Assembly (NCBI GenBank): GCA_022702705.1
Contig: CM040428.1
Coordinates: forward strand, 96,172,805 to 96,236,804
Direction of reading: 5' to 3'
Origin: Papilionanthe hookeriana x Papilionanthe teres
Taxonomy: Eukaryota; Streptophyta; Magnoliopsida; Asparagales; Orchidaceae
DNA: 64,000 nt
The notes beneath the pieces are model-generated. The model saw only the letters and a list, made by a program, of their open reading frames with translations, was not told where the DNA came from and made no database searches. Position numbers and translations under genes: made by a program. Every line of letters begins with the position of its first letter. The first letter of the stretch is position 1. Of this stretch, positions 34,218 through 45,755 are shown piece by piece.

Positions 34218-34859
34218 TTATATTGGATTAATTTTTCTGGATTTTCTTTCTATTAATGATTGTTTGATGTTAGTTCTTATCTTAATAGATATTTCATTTT
34301 TTCTCAAAAGTACTTCGGTATGTATTGTTAGATGGTGTCTCGTTCTAGTTTTTCTAATGATAGTGTTTGCTATTTTAGGCTCCAAGCCAAGCTTAGCCGG
34401 TTCCTGAGTTGTCGCAGCTTGTTGATTTCCTAAGTGAGACTTGTCAGGATGCCTAGGTAAGTCGGCCTTCCGTTGTTCAAGAAGTCCTCTTTTCATTGAT
34501 AGGGGAGACTTCACATCCACTTGTCCAAAAGTTGTGAGATTGAATATCATTCTTTTTGTGCAAGTCAACAAAATAGACTACTGGAGCTGACAGACACCTC
34601 TCCCTTTTTAAGTGGGAAGAAGGCTCTTTCCATTATATTTGGTAGATGTCTGGATGAATTTATTTCCATTTAAGAGGTAAGAATTTCCAAAAATACACCC
34701 CTCGGCTTCAAAGGCTTCAACTTTATTTGTTGTTTTGATTTTATCCTTCCTATTTTTCCTCAGGCCAGAGCGATTTCTATTTCTCCGCTGAGTGCAGATT
34801 AGTTGATAAGCCTTCAAACTTAACCCATCCTCAAACAAAGATGATAGTGGAAACATCAT
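34218..34859 (-). pseudogene. Candidate degenerate ORF near the T1 5' end
   Basis: Two minus frames (34859-34608, 83 codons; 34571-34218, 117 codons) are in the same phase, separated by TAA and TAG about 30 nt apart. Both are rich in Lys and Arg (RRNRNRSGLRKNRKDK; RKTRTRHH). Gag is expected here, 0.5 kb after the PBS, but I recognise no Gag motif, and the series may be chance. No function is assigned. Confidence 0.25.
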
Positions 34860-35373
34860 CCTTTATTCAATATAGATCTTTTTTCCATTACGGTCGATTT
34901 CTTTCTTTCTTTCAGTAGTAGGATATACCAAAATGGACTTCATAACTGTTTGCTTTGTGGAAGCTCCCTCCTACAAAGCTATCTTGAGAGGAGGGAAATC
35001 TTTGTTGGAGTTCAAATCAAAATCTTGTAAAGTTTCTATGACCTCAGAAGTAGCTATCTTCACCATGGCATGTAGTAGACCATAAAAACCTAGTTTAATT
35101 TATCTTGGAAAACGGTAAAACAAAAGCATGGGAGTAGAAATATATTAAATTACTAGGGATCTTTTGCACTGGTACTTCAATCAAAATGTTATCATTTTCA
35201 TTTCATACTTATTATGTAAATTGGGGGTTCATTATATTATGTAGATTTATTATGTCAAAATTTGTCATGGGTAACTCTTAAAAGAGTTTGATTTCAAGCA
35301 GATCCTCCTATCTTTGAAAAGATGGAAAATATAGAAAACGAAAGATTTAACAAGAGATGAGGAGAGAAAAAAA
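34860..35373 (-). other. T1 leader region after the PBS
   Basis: About 500 bp of AT-rich sequence with no recognised feature. It would be the untranslated leader between PBS and gag. Confidence 0.4.
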
Positions 35374-35391
35374 TCCCCAATGGAGACGCCA
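35374..35391 (-). promoter_or_regulatory. T1 primer-binding site candidate
   Basis: On the minus strand TGGCGTCTCCATTGGGGA, preceded by AGAGAGTT after the LTR end at 35400. It resembles the GTTTGGCGACTC...GGGGA site of Tat-type elements. The matching tRNA was not assigned. A partial copy, GTGGCGACTCC, lies inside the LTR near 35500. Confidence 0.65.
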
Positions 35392-35944
35392 AACTCTCTT
35401 GATGGTGTTCCGCATACTCGGCTTGCCTTTGCCGGCACCGTAAATTCTCTTATGCCTTTGTGGATGTCAGAATGTCTGTTGATGTCATTGTTGAGGAGTC
35501 GCCACTCTGTTTAGCTATCATATTACCCTAATCTTCAAGTAATCTTATCTTTTGGATCATTTGAATAATCCTTAGATGTTAAGAAACTTGAATAATAAAA
35601 GAGAAGAGCTGATAAAATAGAAAACAGTAGAACAAGGAAATATCATTGGTAGTCCTTACGAAGAATATTCTAAAATGCCTTATTCTGGATATCTCTGTAT
35701 AAGGATGACCATGTGGAAAATCTAACAACCAGAGATTTTAGGTGTGATACCTATTCTGAGTTCTTTAATTCTTCTATAGGACCAAGCACCTATAGTTAAT
35801 TACATCTTAGGCAAATAGGATTGTCTAAGAAAACTCCCGATTAACGTTAACACTCGTTCTCTAAGAAATATTCAAGATTAAGTAAGTAAATGTCAATGTT
35901 TAATCCTAAGGTTAATAAGTTTCATGTACTACCCTAAAGGTTTG

Positions 35945-36240
35945 GTTCTGTTATCGTTGTTGTTTTGTTTTGTTTTATCAATGTTTTTTGTTTTGTTATT
36001 TGTTTTGTTTTGTCAATGTCATTTTGTTTCGTTGTTTGTTTTGTTTTATTAATGTCGTATTGTTTTGTTGTTTGTTTTGTTTTCTCAATGTGTTTTATTG
36101 TTGTTTTGTTAATATTGTTGTTTTGTTTTGTTTTGTCAATGTCTTTTGTTGTTGTTTCGTTAATGTCATTATTTTTTTTATTGTTGTTATTTTGTTTTGT
36201 TGATGTCATTGTTTTTATGTCATTTTGATGTCATTGTTTT
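35945..36240. repeat. TTTTG-rich microsatellite region
   Basis: TTGTTTTGTTTTG runs broken by AATGTCATT and AATGTC units, about 300 bp. The long frames on both strands are low-complexity artefacts (FCFVLSMS; NKTKQTTKQ). Confidence 0.93.
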
Positions 36241-36662
36241 GTTGTTTATTATCCCACCTTCAGAATGTTACCCTGCAAAACAGAGTTAGCACATCCTAAT
36301 AACATGCAAAATAAATCTGAAACGGAACTTATCTTCAACCTGCAAGAAGAATAGTGTCAGAGTTTTTCTTGCAAAAGAAATAATGTCAATTTTATTGATT
36401 TAGTTGGTTTAATATTTAGACAACCTGGTCAAAATGTCCATGGCTCTATCATCCCAAGGTCGTCGGATGCCTTGATTTACTTAGTCCAGAAGGTTTTAAA
36501 CAAGAACCGGAAGACTCCTGTTAACAACTAGGATTTCATCATCAAATAAATCTTCGCAGATCAATAACGCTGGGGATCAAGTTGCATTTGGTGATCATTG
36601 TTCATTAAGGTTTCATTTAATTCCTAATGTTTTATTTGGATTTTAGGTTGGAAAATTTGAAG

Positions 36663-39600
36663 TTGTTTACGATTTATTAACCAATTAATATTTTCCATGT
36701 GTCCTTTTGATTGATTTTTATATGTCAGTTTTGATTTGTTTATTTAAGTCTAATGTATTTTAGACCTACAAAAATGAGTCAAGTTTATTTAGATCTAATG
36801 TTTGTAAGATCTAATTAGACTTGAGAACTTTAGATTCAGTGACGTTTGAATCTAATGTTTTCGTGTTAAATCTAATATGAATTAGATTTACTAATTTAGA
36901 TTTAATGTTTTTTGAATCTAAAGGTTTTGGATTAATTCTAATATTAATTAGACTTTAAATTTAGATTCAGTGTCGTTTGAATCTAATATTTTTGAGTTAA
37001 ATATAATATGGATTAGATTTTGGAATTTAGATTCAATGTCTTTCGAATATAAAGGTTTTGAATTAAGCCTAATATAAATTAGACTTATGAATTTTGATTA
37101 ACTGTCATTTGAATCTAATATTTTCGAGTTATATCTAATATGAATTAGATTTAGGAATTTAGATTCAAAAGACTTTTGAATCTAAAGATTTTGGATTAAG
37201 TCTAATGTAAATTACACTTGGGAATTCAGATTCAATGTCATTTGAATCTAATATTTTCAATTTAAATCTTATATGAATTAGATTTAGAAATTTAGATTCA
37301 ATGTCTTTTGAATCAAAAGGTTTTGGATCAAGTCTACTATAAATTAGACTTGAGAATTTAGATTCAGTGTTGTTTGAATCTAATATTTATGAGTTAAATC
37401 TGATATGAATTAGATTTTAGAATTTAGATTCAGATGTCTTTTGAATCTAAAGGTTTTGACTAAGTCTAAATGTAAATTTGACTTAATGTGTGAGTCCTAA
37501 TGCTGGTTTGACCTAAGTAAATTTAGTTAAGTCTAGTATAGGTTAGACTTAGTGTTTTAGGTCCTGATGTCAGTTGGACCTAGAGATTTGGTTGGGTTTG
37601 ATTCAATTTGCATTGAATGTTGAGTGTAAGTTCAATGTAGGTTGAACCTAAGGTTGATGTTTGAATTAAGTTTTAACTTTGGGTTGATCCTAAGTTAAAT
37701 GTTTGATTTTGGGATCAATGTGGATTGAATCCTTAGTTAAGGGTTTTAACTTAAGTTCAACTTTGGGTTGATCTTAAGTTAAAGGTTTGGTTTATGTTCA
37801 ATGTAATTTGAACATAAGGTTAAAGATTATTTTAAGTTCAATTTTGGTAGGTCATAAAGTTGATTTAGATTCAATATGGATTAAACTGAAGGGTTTAAAA
37901 TTATTCTAAGTCCAATGTAGATAGAACTTAAAATTTGTTTATGATTGATCCTAAGGAGTTGGAATGGTTCTATGTCCAATGTGGGTAGGACTTAAGGTTG
38001 ATTTAGATCCATTGTAAGTAGATTCTAAAATTGGTTTAGGTTTAATTTGAATCAAACCTAAAGTTTGATATGGTCAAAAGTATAATGTATTTTGATCCAA
38101 TGTTAGTAGGATCTAAAGTTGGCTTAGGTTTAATATGAGTTGAACCTAAGGTTTGAAATTATTCTGTCTATTGTTGGTAGGACATAAGATTAATTTAGGT
38201 TTTAAAGGTTTGATTTAATTTGAGTTCAAGTTGCATTGAACCTAAAAGTTTTTTTTAATTTAGGTTCAAGTTAGGTTGAACCAAAGTGTTTGATTTGATT
38301 TAGGTTCATGTGGGGTTGAACCTAAGAGTTTGACTTGATTTAAGGTCTAATTAAACTTAACATGGGTATGGTTTAATTAGCTTTATTGGGTCTTGTTAGA
38401 GTTAGACCTTATTGGGGTTTAGGTTGAATTAAGTCTAATGTAAGTAAGGCTTAATGTGGTTAAATAGGTCTAATTAGGGTTAGACCAAATTGGGGCTTAT
38501 TAATCTTAGGCCTTGTGTAGTTAAGGCTTAAAAGAGGTCAATTAGATCTAATTAGTGTTTAGACCTAATTAAGGTTTAATTATCTTAAGCCTAATGTGAG
38601 TAAGGTTTAATGTGATTAAGTAGGTCTAATTAGGGTTAGATCTAATTAGTGTTTAGATTTGATTTGGATTCAATGTGTTGGACCCAAAGAATTAAGATTT
38701 AACTTGAGGTTATTTTATTGAACCTAAGGTTTAAGTGGCTTTAGGTTAACTTAGAATCAATTTAGGTTGAACCTAAGGTTTTGGTAGACTTAGGTTCAAT
38801 TTGATTTGAACCTAGAGTTTATGTCGAGTTAGATCCAATTTGAGTTGAATCTAAAGTTTTGTTTAGTTAGGTTCATTGTTCGTTGAACCTATAGGTTTGG
38901 TTAGGTTCAATGTAAGTTGAACCTAAGGTTAGGTTAAGTCAGGTTCAATGTAAGTTGATCTTGTAGGTTTAGTTAGGTTCAATTAGGGTTGAATCTAATG
39001 TTTTGTTAAGTTAGGTTCAATGTTGATTGAACCTAAGGTTAGGATAACTTGGGTTCAAGTTAGGTTGAACCTAAGTGAAAAGTTGATTTAGGTTCTTTGT
39101 AAGTATAACCTAAGGTTTGATTGACTTGGGTTCAAGTTAGGTTGAACCTAAGTTAAGGTTTGAGTTTGGTTCAATGTATTTTGAACCTAAAAATATTTGT
39201 ATAACTTGGGTTCAAGTTAGGTTGAACCTAAGTTAAGGTTTGAGTTAGGTTCAACGTGGGTTGAACCTAGAGGTTAGGTTAACTTGGGTTCAAGTTAGGT
39301 TGAACCTAAGTTAAGGTTTGAGTTATGTCCAATTTGGGTTGAACCTAGAGGTTTGGTTAAGTTGCATTCAAGTTAAGTTGAATCTAAGTTAGAAATTGAT
39401 TTAGGTTCAATATGGGTTAAACCTAAGTTTTAGTTAACTTGGGTTCAAATTAAGTTTAACCTAATTTAGAAGTTGATTTAGGTTCAATATGGGTTGAACC
39501 TAAGTTATAGGTTTGAAGATTTAAGCCTTATATCAATTAAGCTTACATGGGTTTATAAGTTACTTAAGTCTAATGTATGCATGACTTAAGAGACAATCAA

Positions 39601-41700
39601 GTCTAATGGGGTTAGGATTAATTGAGGTTTAGGTATGATTAAACCTTAGTTAGTTGAGGTTTATTGATTTATATAGGTCTAATGGGTTAGACCTAATTAG
39701 GGTTTACGTTTGATTAAAACTTAGTTAGTAAAGGTTTAATGATTTAATTATGGGTTAGACCTAATTAGAGTTTAGATTTGATTAAAAATTAGTTAGTTAA
39801 GGTTTATTAATTTTATTAAGTCCAATGAGTTAAACATAATTAGAGTTTATGTTTGATTAAACCTTAGTTAGTTAAGGTTTAATGATTTAACTAAGTCTAA
39901 TGGGTTAGACTTAATTTGGGTTTAGGTTTGATTAAACCTTAGTTTGTTAAGGTTTAATGGTTTAATTAGATCTAATGGGTCAGACCTAATAATAGTTTAA
40001 ATTTGATTAAACCTTAGTTAATTAAGGTTTAATGATTTAATTAAGTCTAATGGGTTAGACCTGATTACGATTTAAATTTGATTAAAGCATAGTTAGTTAA
40101 GGATTAATGGTTTAATTAGGTCTAATGGGTTAGACCTCATTATAGTTTAAATTTGATTAAACCTTTATTAGTTGAGATTTAAGGATTTAATTAAGTCTAA
40201 TGGGTTAGAACTAATTAAAGTTTAAATTTGATTAAACCTTAGTTAGTTAAGGTTTAATAATTTAATTAAGTCTGATGGGTTAAACTTAATTAGGGTTTAG
40301 GTTTAATTAAACCTTAGTTAGTTAAGGTTTAATGGTTTAAGTAGGTCTAATGTGTTATACCTAATTATAGTTTAGGTTTGATTAAAGCTTAGTTAATTAA
40401 GGTTTAATGATTTAAGTAGGTCTAATGGGTTAGACGTACTTAGGGTTTAGATTTGATTAAACCGTAGTTAGTTATTGTTTAATGATTTAATTAGGTCAAA
40501 TGGGTTAGACCTAATTTGGGTTTAAATTTGAAAAAACCTTAGTTAGCTAATATTTAATGGTTTAATTAGGTCTAATAGGTTAGACTTAATTAAGGTTTAA
40601 ATTTGATTAAACCGTAGTTAGTTAAGGTTTAATGATCTAATTAAGTCTAATGGGTTAGACTTAATTAGGGTTTAAATTTGATTAAACCTTAGTTAGTTAA
40701 GGTTTAATGATTTAATTAAGTTGAATGGGTTAGACCTAATTATAGATTTAATTTGATTAAATCCTAGTTAATTAAGGTTTAATGATTTAATTAGGTCTAA
40801 TAGGTTAGACCTAATTAAGGATTAAATTTGATTAAATCTTAGTTAGTTATGGTTTAATGGTCTAATTAGGTCTAATGGTATAGACCTAATTAGGGTTTAA
40901 TTTGTCTTAAACCTAATAAAATTAAGGTTTAAGGTGTTTAATTAGGTCTAATTAGGGGTTAAACCTAATTAGGATTTGATTTGTCTTAAACCTAATGCAA
41001 TTAAGATTTAAGGGGTTTAATTTGGTCTAATAAGGAGTTAGACCTAATTAAGGTTCGTTTTGTCTTAAACCTAATGTAATTAAGGTTTATGGTGATTAAT
41101 CAGGTCTAATTAGAGGTTAGACCTAATTAGGGTTTATGGTGTTAAACCTAATTTGATTAAGGATTAATAGAGTTTAATCAGGTCTAATTGATGTCTTAGA
41201 TCTAATTAGGGTTGATGGTGTTAAACCTAATGTGATTAAATCTTAACAGAGTTTAATCAAGTCTAATTGATGTCTTAAACCTAATAAGGGTTTATGGTGT
41301 TAAACCTAATATGATTAAGGCTTAACAGAGTTTAATCAGGACTGATTAATGTTTTAGACCTAATTAGGGTTTATTAAGTTAAACCTAATGTGGTTAAGGT
41401 CTAACTTCGTTGATTAGGTCTAATTGGTGTCTTAGACCTATTTGGGGTTTATTAAGTTAAACCTAATGTGGTTAAGGTCTAACTTGGTTAAATTAGGTCT
41501 AAATGGTGTCTTAGACCTAATTAGGATTTATTAAGTTAAACCTAATGTGATTAAGGTCTAACTTTGTTTAATTAGGTCTTATTGGGGTCTTAGACCATAG
41601 GGTTTATTAAGATAAACCTAATGTGATTAAGGTCTTACTTGGTTTAATTAGGTCTAATTGATTTCTTAGACCTAATTAGGGTTTGGATGAGGTTTAAATT
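36663..41700 (-). repeat. Tandem hairpin array in T1 5' LTR
   Basis: Same order of hairpin families as the left LTR. About 36720-37480: TCTAAT and TTCAA stems in a unit of about 135 bp. 37500-39530: GGTTCAATGT/TTGAACC and related. 39600-40900: a unit of about 80 bp with TTAAACCTTA/TAAGGTTTAA and TCTAATGGGTTAGA. 40900-41700: GGTCTAATTGATGTCTTAGACC units. Loops repeatedly contain ATG or TGT. Confidence 0.88.
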
Positions 41701-42607
41701 CATATGGGTTTAACCTAATTCATAGGCTTGGTTTTTGGATTTAGGTTCATATGGGTTAAATCAAAAAGTTCAAGGATTGACTTGATTTCATATGAGTAAA
41801 ACCCATGGAGTTTTGATTTCGTTTTGGTATTCATATGGATTGAACCTTGGTGTAAAGAATTTGTTTTGGGTCCATTTTGATTAGACCTAAATATTTTTAA
41901 TTTTGACATAGATTCATGTAAGTTGAACTTAAGATTTTAGAAGATGATGTAAGTTCATTTGGGTTGAACCCAAAGCTTTAGGGATGTGACTTATCCCAAT
42001 TGTTTTTAAGGCTTAGTTTTACTCTAGGTCTAATTAAGAATTAAACCTAAGGATTAGGATTAGGTCATTCAAAGCAATCCTTGAAGCCTAAGGGTTTTTT
42101 TATATGTAAATTTGAAAATTTGCAATTTTACCTTAAGAGGTTAAAATATCATTTTAATTTTTTAAAGGTGGGAAATTGTCATTTTAAGGTTTGAGTTCAT
42201 AAACCTTAATTTTCTAACCAATATCCCATTTAATTTCTATTTTTCCTACTTTTTATAATTATTTTTGAAAATAATTACAAAGTTTGATGAAAATTGGTGA
42301 ATTTGATTTTAGGGAATTTTTCCTAGTCTTGAAAAAAGAATTAATCTCATCGAGACAATCATATCTCTATGGCTATATGGGTGTTTTGTGATGGTTTTCT
42401 TCTTAAAGACTCAAATTCAAGTAATGAATTAGAGTTAAGGTCACATACCTGATCTCGAGAGGTGAAGCCTCAATCGAGCATGAGAGGAAGAGGAAGGATC
42501 ATTTTTTCCTTGCAATGACTATCATAAGTCCAATCAAGCCGAGGTGTGATAGAGTATAAGTGATTTTCCTCTCATTCTCCCACTACATTGTGAGCTTATG
42601 GGTATGG

Positions 42608-42616
42608 CTTTATATA
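42608..42616 (-). promoter_or_regulatory. Candidate TATA box of T1 5' LTR
   Basis: TATATAAAG on the minus strand, conserved with 15671-15679, about 3.1 kb inside the LTR. If used, the hairpin array would lie in the transcribed leader. Confidence 0.4.
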
Positions 42617-43837
42617 GCCATAAGGAAGTCATGGATAAGCATCGGATTGCTTGGAGAAGAGGATAAATCTTGATGATCCTAACTTGTTCATTCCTTATTG
42701 GTTAATCCGTGATGTGGAAAGATTCTTAGATCCACCTCCCTCATATGAATTCATGAGCCATTTAATGAATTGGGGATGAGATGACACGTATGCCTTCTCA
42801 TTCCTAATTTTCATAATTTGGTCATGATGACCCTAATTATGTTTATGATGAAAATTTAAATGGGTCATTAACTTATTGGATGGAGGTAGTGGTGAGTGAT
42901 GAGCACACCATATCATTACTCCAAATTCCATGAAGGAATGACACATAAGCTTCTCATTCTCTCTCTTTCATGGTTTGGTTATGATGAACCCAACCATGGG
43001 GAAGATTTGGCATGTAACTTTTGGCCTCCTTCCATTAGTTAGCTTATAATGTGAATAAGAGCTTAAGATAGGCTAGGTAGACCTTCCCCATATACTTCTT
43101 TCCAACCACTTAATGAGTTTATGGAGAGGATGACACATGGATCTTCTCTTTCCTTACTTTCATGGAATGTAATGATGAGACCAATTATGATGGGGAGGAT
43201 GGCATGGTTAAGTTTCTTTTTCCATTGGATTAGGAGGGAGGTGAGTGGTGACTTCTCCTCATCCTTATTCAAAAGTTCATGGGGGAGTGACACCTCATTA
43301 TTCACTTCATGATGGTGTCATAGTGATTTTTTTTTGTCTTTTTTCAAAGGGGTGACACATATCCCTCTTCATTTCATTTTTTATGATTTGATCATAATGA
43401 GCATAATTATGTATTGGATAAGGGTTTAGATATGTTTTTTTCACTAATTGAATGAAGATGGAGGTGTGTGATGAGTCACCATATTTCCCTTCCATGTTTC
43501 ACGAAGGAATGACACATATGCCATCCCATTCCCAATTATTATAATTTGGTCATGATTACCCTAATTATCTATGGGATAAGTGTTTAGATGGGTCCTTATC
43601 CCATTGGTTGGAGGTGGTAGTGAGTGATGAGCTCACTATGTCTTCCTTCCATGTTTCATGAAGGAATGACACATCATTTCCCCCTTCATGATGGCTTCAT
43701 GATCGCCTCATGATAATTTTTTATCTTTTGGTATGGATGATGTGTCATGGGTCATAATAGGTTTTACAAGTCTTGGGTGACCTATTAGTGACCCTACATA
43801 TGTAAAAAATAATTTTGAAAATCATTTATGGATTTTA

Positions 43838-44090
43838 GATGTCATATTTGTTGTCATCCATGTGATGTCATGTGTGATGTCATATGTGATGTCATATGTG
43901 ATGTCATATGTGATGTCATGTGTGATGTCATATGTGATGTCATGTATGATATCATGTTTGATGTTATCTGTGATGACATGTGTGATGTCATATGTGATGT
44001 CATATGTGATGTCATGTGTGATGTCAGATTGATGTTTTGTGTGATGTCTTGTGTGATGTCATTTGTGATGTCATATGTGATGTCATTCAT
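43838..44090. repeat. 12-bp GATGTCA tandem array, right copy
   Basis: About 21 units of GTGATGTCATAT or GTGATGTCATGT, longer than the left copy (about 16). The CDVICDVM and MTSHMTSH frames on the two strands are repeat translations. Confidence 0.95.
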
Positions 44091-44179
44091 TTTATTTTAA
44101 AGTTATGTGATTATTTCATTTTAAATTAATTATGTAATTAATTAAAAATGTATGATATTGTAATATTAACCCATAAATT

Positions 44180-45475
44180 GGTCAAAATGATTTTGAGTTT
44201 TCACCATTTGACGAATTTTATCAATTTGGTTCAAAATTGACTATTTTGACACAAGTTGACAAAAGATGACCAAAGTTGACCAAGGTTGACCATAATTGAC
44301 CAGGCTTGACTAGGGTTAACCATGGTTAACCAGGGTTGACCAAAGTTGACTAAGGATGAACAAGTTTGATGAAAGTTGCCTAAGGTTGACCATGATTAAC
44401 CAAGGTTGACTAAAGTTGACCAAGGATGACCAGGTTTGACCAAAGTTGACTAAGGTTAACCCTGATTGACCAGGGTTGACCAAAGCTGACCAATGTTGAT
44501 AATGGTTAACCAGTTTGAGCAAAGTTGACCAGGTTTGACCAAAGATGACCAAGGTTGACCTTGGTTGATAAAATTTGACCAGGATTGACCTGGTTTGACT
44601 AAAGTTGACGAAGGTTGAACAAAGTTGACGAAAGTTGACCAAGGTTGACCATGGTTGACCAGGTTTGACCAAGTTGACCAAAGTGGACCATGGTTGACCT
44701 TGGTTGACCAAAGATGACTAAGGTTGACCATAATTGAACAGGGTTGACCAATGTTGACCAAGGTTGACCAGGGTTGACCAAAGTTATTCAGGTTTGACTA
44801 AAGTTGACCAGGTTTGACCAAAGTTGACCAAGTTTGACCATGGTTGACCAAGGTGGACCATGGTTGACCAAGATTGATAAAAGTTGGCCAAGGTTGACCA
44901 TGTTTTACCAAAATTGACCTTATTTAACACGGTTTAACCAAAGTTGACCAAGATTGACTACGGTTGACTAAAGTTGATTAAGGTTGACCATAATTGACCA
45001 TGGTTGACTAAAGTTAACCAAGGTTGACTATATTTGACCAAAGTTGACCTGGATTGACCAAAATAGGTCTAGGGTTGACCTTGGGTCAATGTGGTGGTCA
45101 TTAGGTCATGGATTAATCATTTTGATCAAATTTAACCATCTTAGGTCAAGGGTTGCCAGATGGTCATTGTGGTCGCCTTTATGACATGGATTGACCATTT
45201 TGGCCTAATTTGACGATTTAAGTCATTGGTTTGACCGTAAGGTCAATTTGGCGGTCATTAGGTCATGGATTAACCATTTTGATCAAAATTGACCATCTTA
45301 GGTCAAGGGTTGATAAGATGATCAATGTGGTGGTATTTATGTCATGGATTAACCATTTTAACCTAATTTCACCATTTAGGTCATTAGTTTGACCATAGTG
45401 TCAATTTAACGGTCATTAGGTCATGGATTGACCATTTTGACCTGAATTTGATCATCTTAGGTCAAGGTTTGACCA
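44180..45475. repeat. TTGACC array inside T1 5' LTR
   Basis: Same two-part structure as 17220-18475: an 11-12 bp TTGACCA array, then longer units with GGTCATGGATTGACCATTTT. Frames of up to 131 codons here are artefacts. Confidence 0.9.
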
Positions 45476-45731
45476 AATTAGAGATTGTCATTGCAGGTCT
45501 AATCAATCTAGGATGTCATGTTGTTTTGATCCAAAAAAGGGTATATTGAGGTCAATCAAATATTTAGGGTTTTAAGAAATCCCTAGAGAGTTAAAGGGGT
45601 AATTATTGGTAGACCTCCTCCTAGGATGTATTTAATGCCCATAGTTATCATTAGCTTTGTAAATAGGTGACAATGAAGATGATTCAATGAAGATGGCTTA
45701 AAATATTTCTTGTTTGTGAGTCTCAATTTGG

Positions 45732-45751
45732 GTCCTCATAAAATTGAGGAC
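45732..45751. repeat. Terminal hairpin of T1 5' LTR
   Basis: GTCCTCATAAAATTGAGGAC: perfect 7-bp arms around a 6-nt spacer, four bases inside the LTR start. Confidence 0.8.
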
Positions 45752-45755
45752 AACA

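Larger units (their letters stand above)
1369..45755 (-). mobile_element. T1: giant Tat/Ogre-like LTR retrotransposon with nested insertions
   Basis: Two long similar blocks in the same orientation (1369-5086 plus 13727-18744, and 36663-45755) behave as LTRs. Both start, on the minus strand, with TGTTG and a terminal hairpin. Three independent signs give minus orientation: a PBS-like site at 35374-35391 beside the right block, an integrase remnant at about 33350-32850, and a PPT-like G run next to the left block at 18745-18758. Without the two nested insertions it is about 26 kb. The Tat/Ogre lineage is known for long elements with tandem repeats between pol and PPT, which fits. The left end is uncertain: the left copy stops at 1369, whereas the right copy continues a further 1.26 kb to 35400. 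Confidence 0.7.
35400..45755 (-). repeat. T1 5' LTR, about 10.4 kb
   Basis: On the minus strand it starts at 45755 (TGTTGTCCTC) and is proposed to end at 35400 (ACCATCA) beside the PBS. Outer to inner: terminal hairpin, TTGACC array (44180-45475), 12-bp array (43838-44090), unique U3-like sequence with GAATGACACAT repeats (42330-43800), TATA candidate (42608-42616), hairpin array (36663-41700), and a 1.26 kb inner end with a TTTTG repeat. From 36663 outward it matches the left LTR; the inner 1.26 kb instead resembles N1 at about 5087-6650. The inner boundary rests on the PBS only. Confidence 0.7.

Noticed and set aside
35934..36228. Overlapping frames rich in Phe/Cys/Val or Asn/Lys/Thr
   Set aside because: Low-complexity translations of the TTTTG repeat.
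43828..44100. MTSH / CDVICDVM repeat proteins
   Set aside because: The 12-bp repeat is a multiple of three, so both strands stay open by construction.
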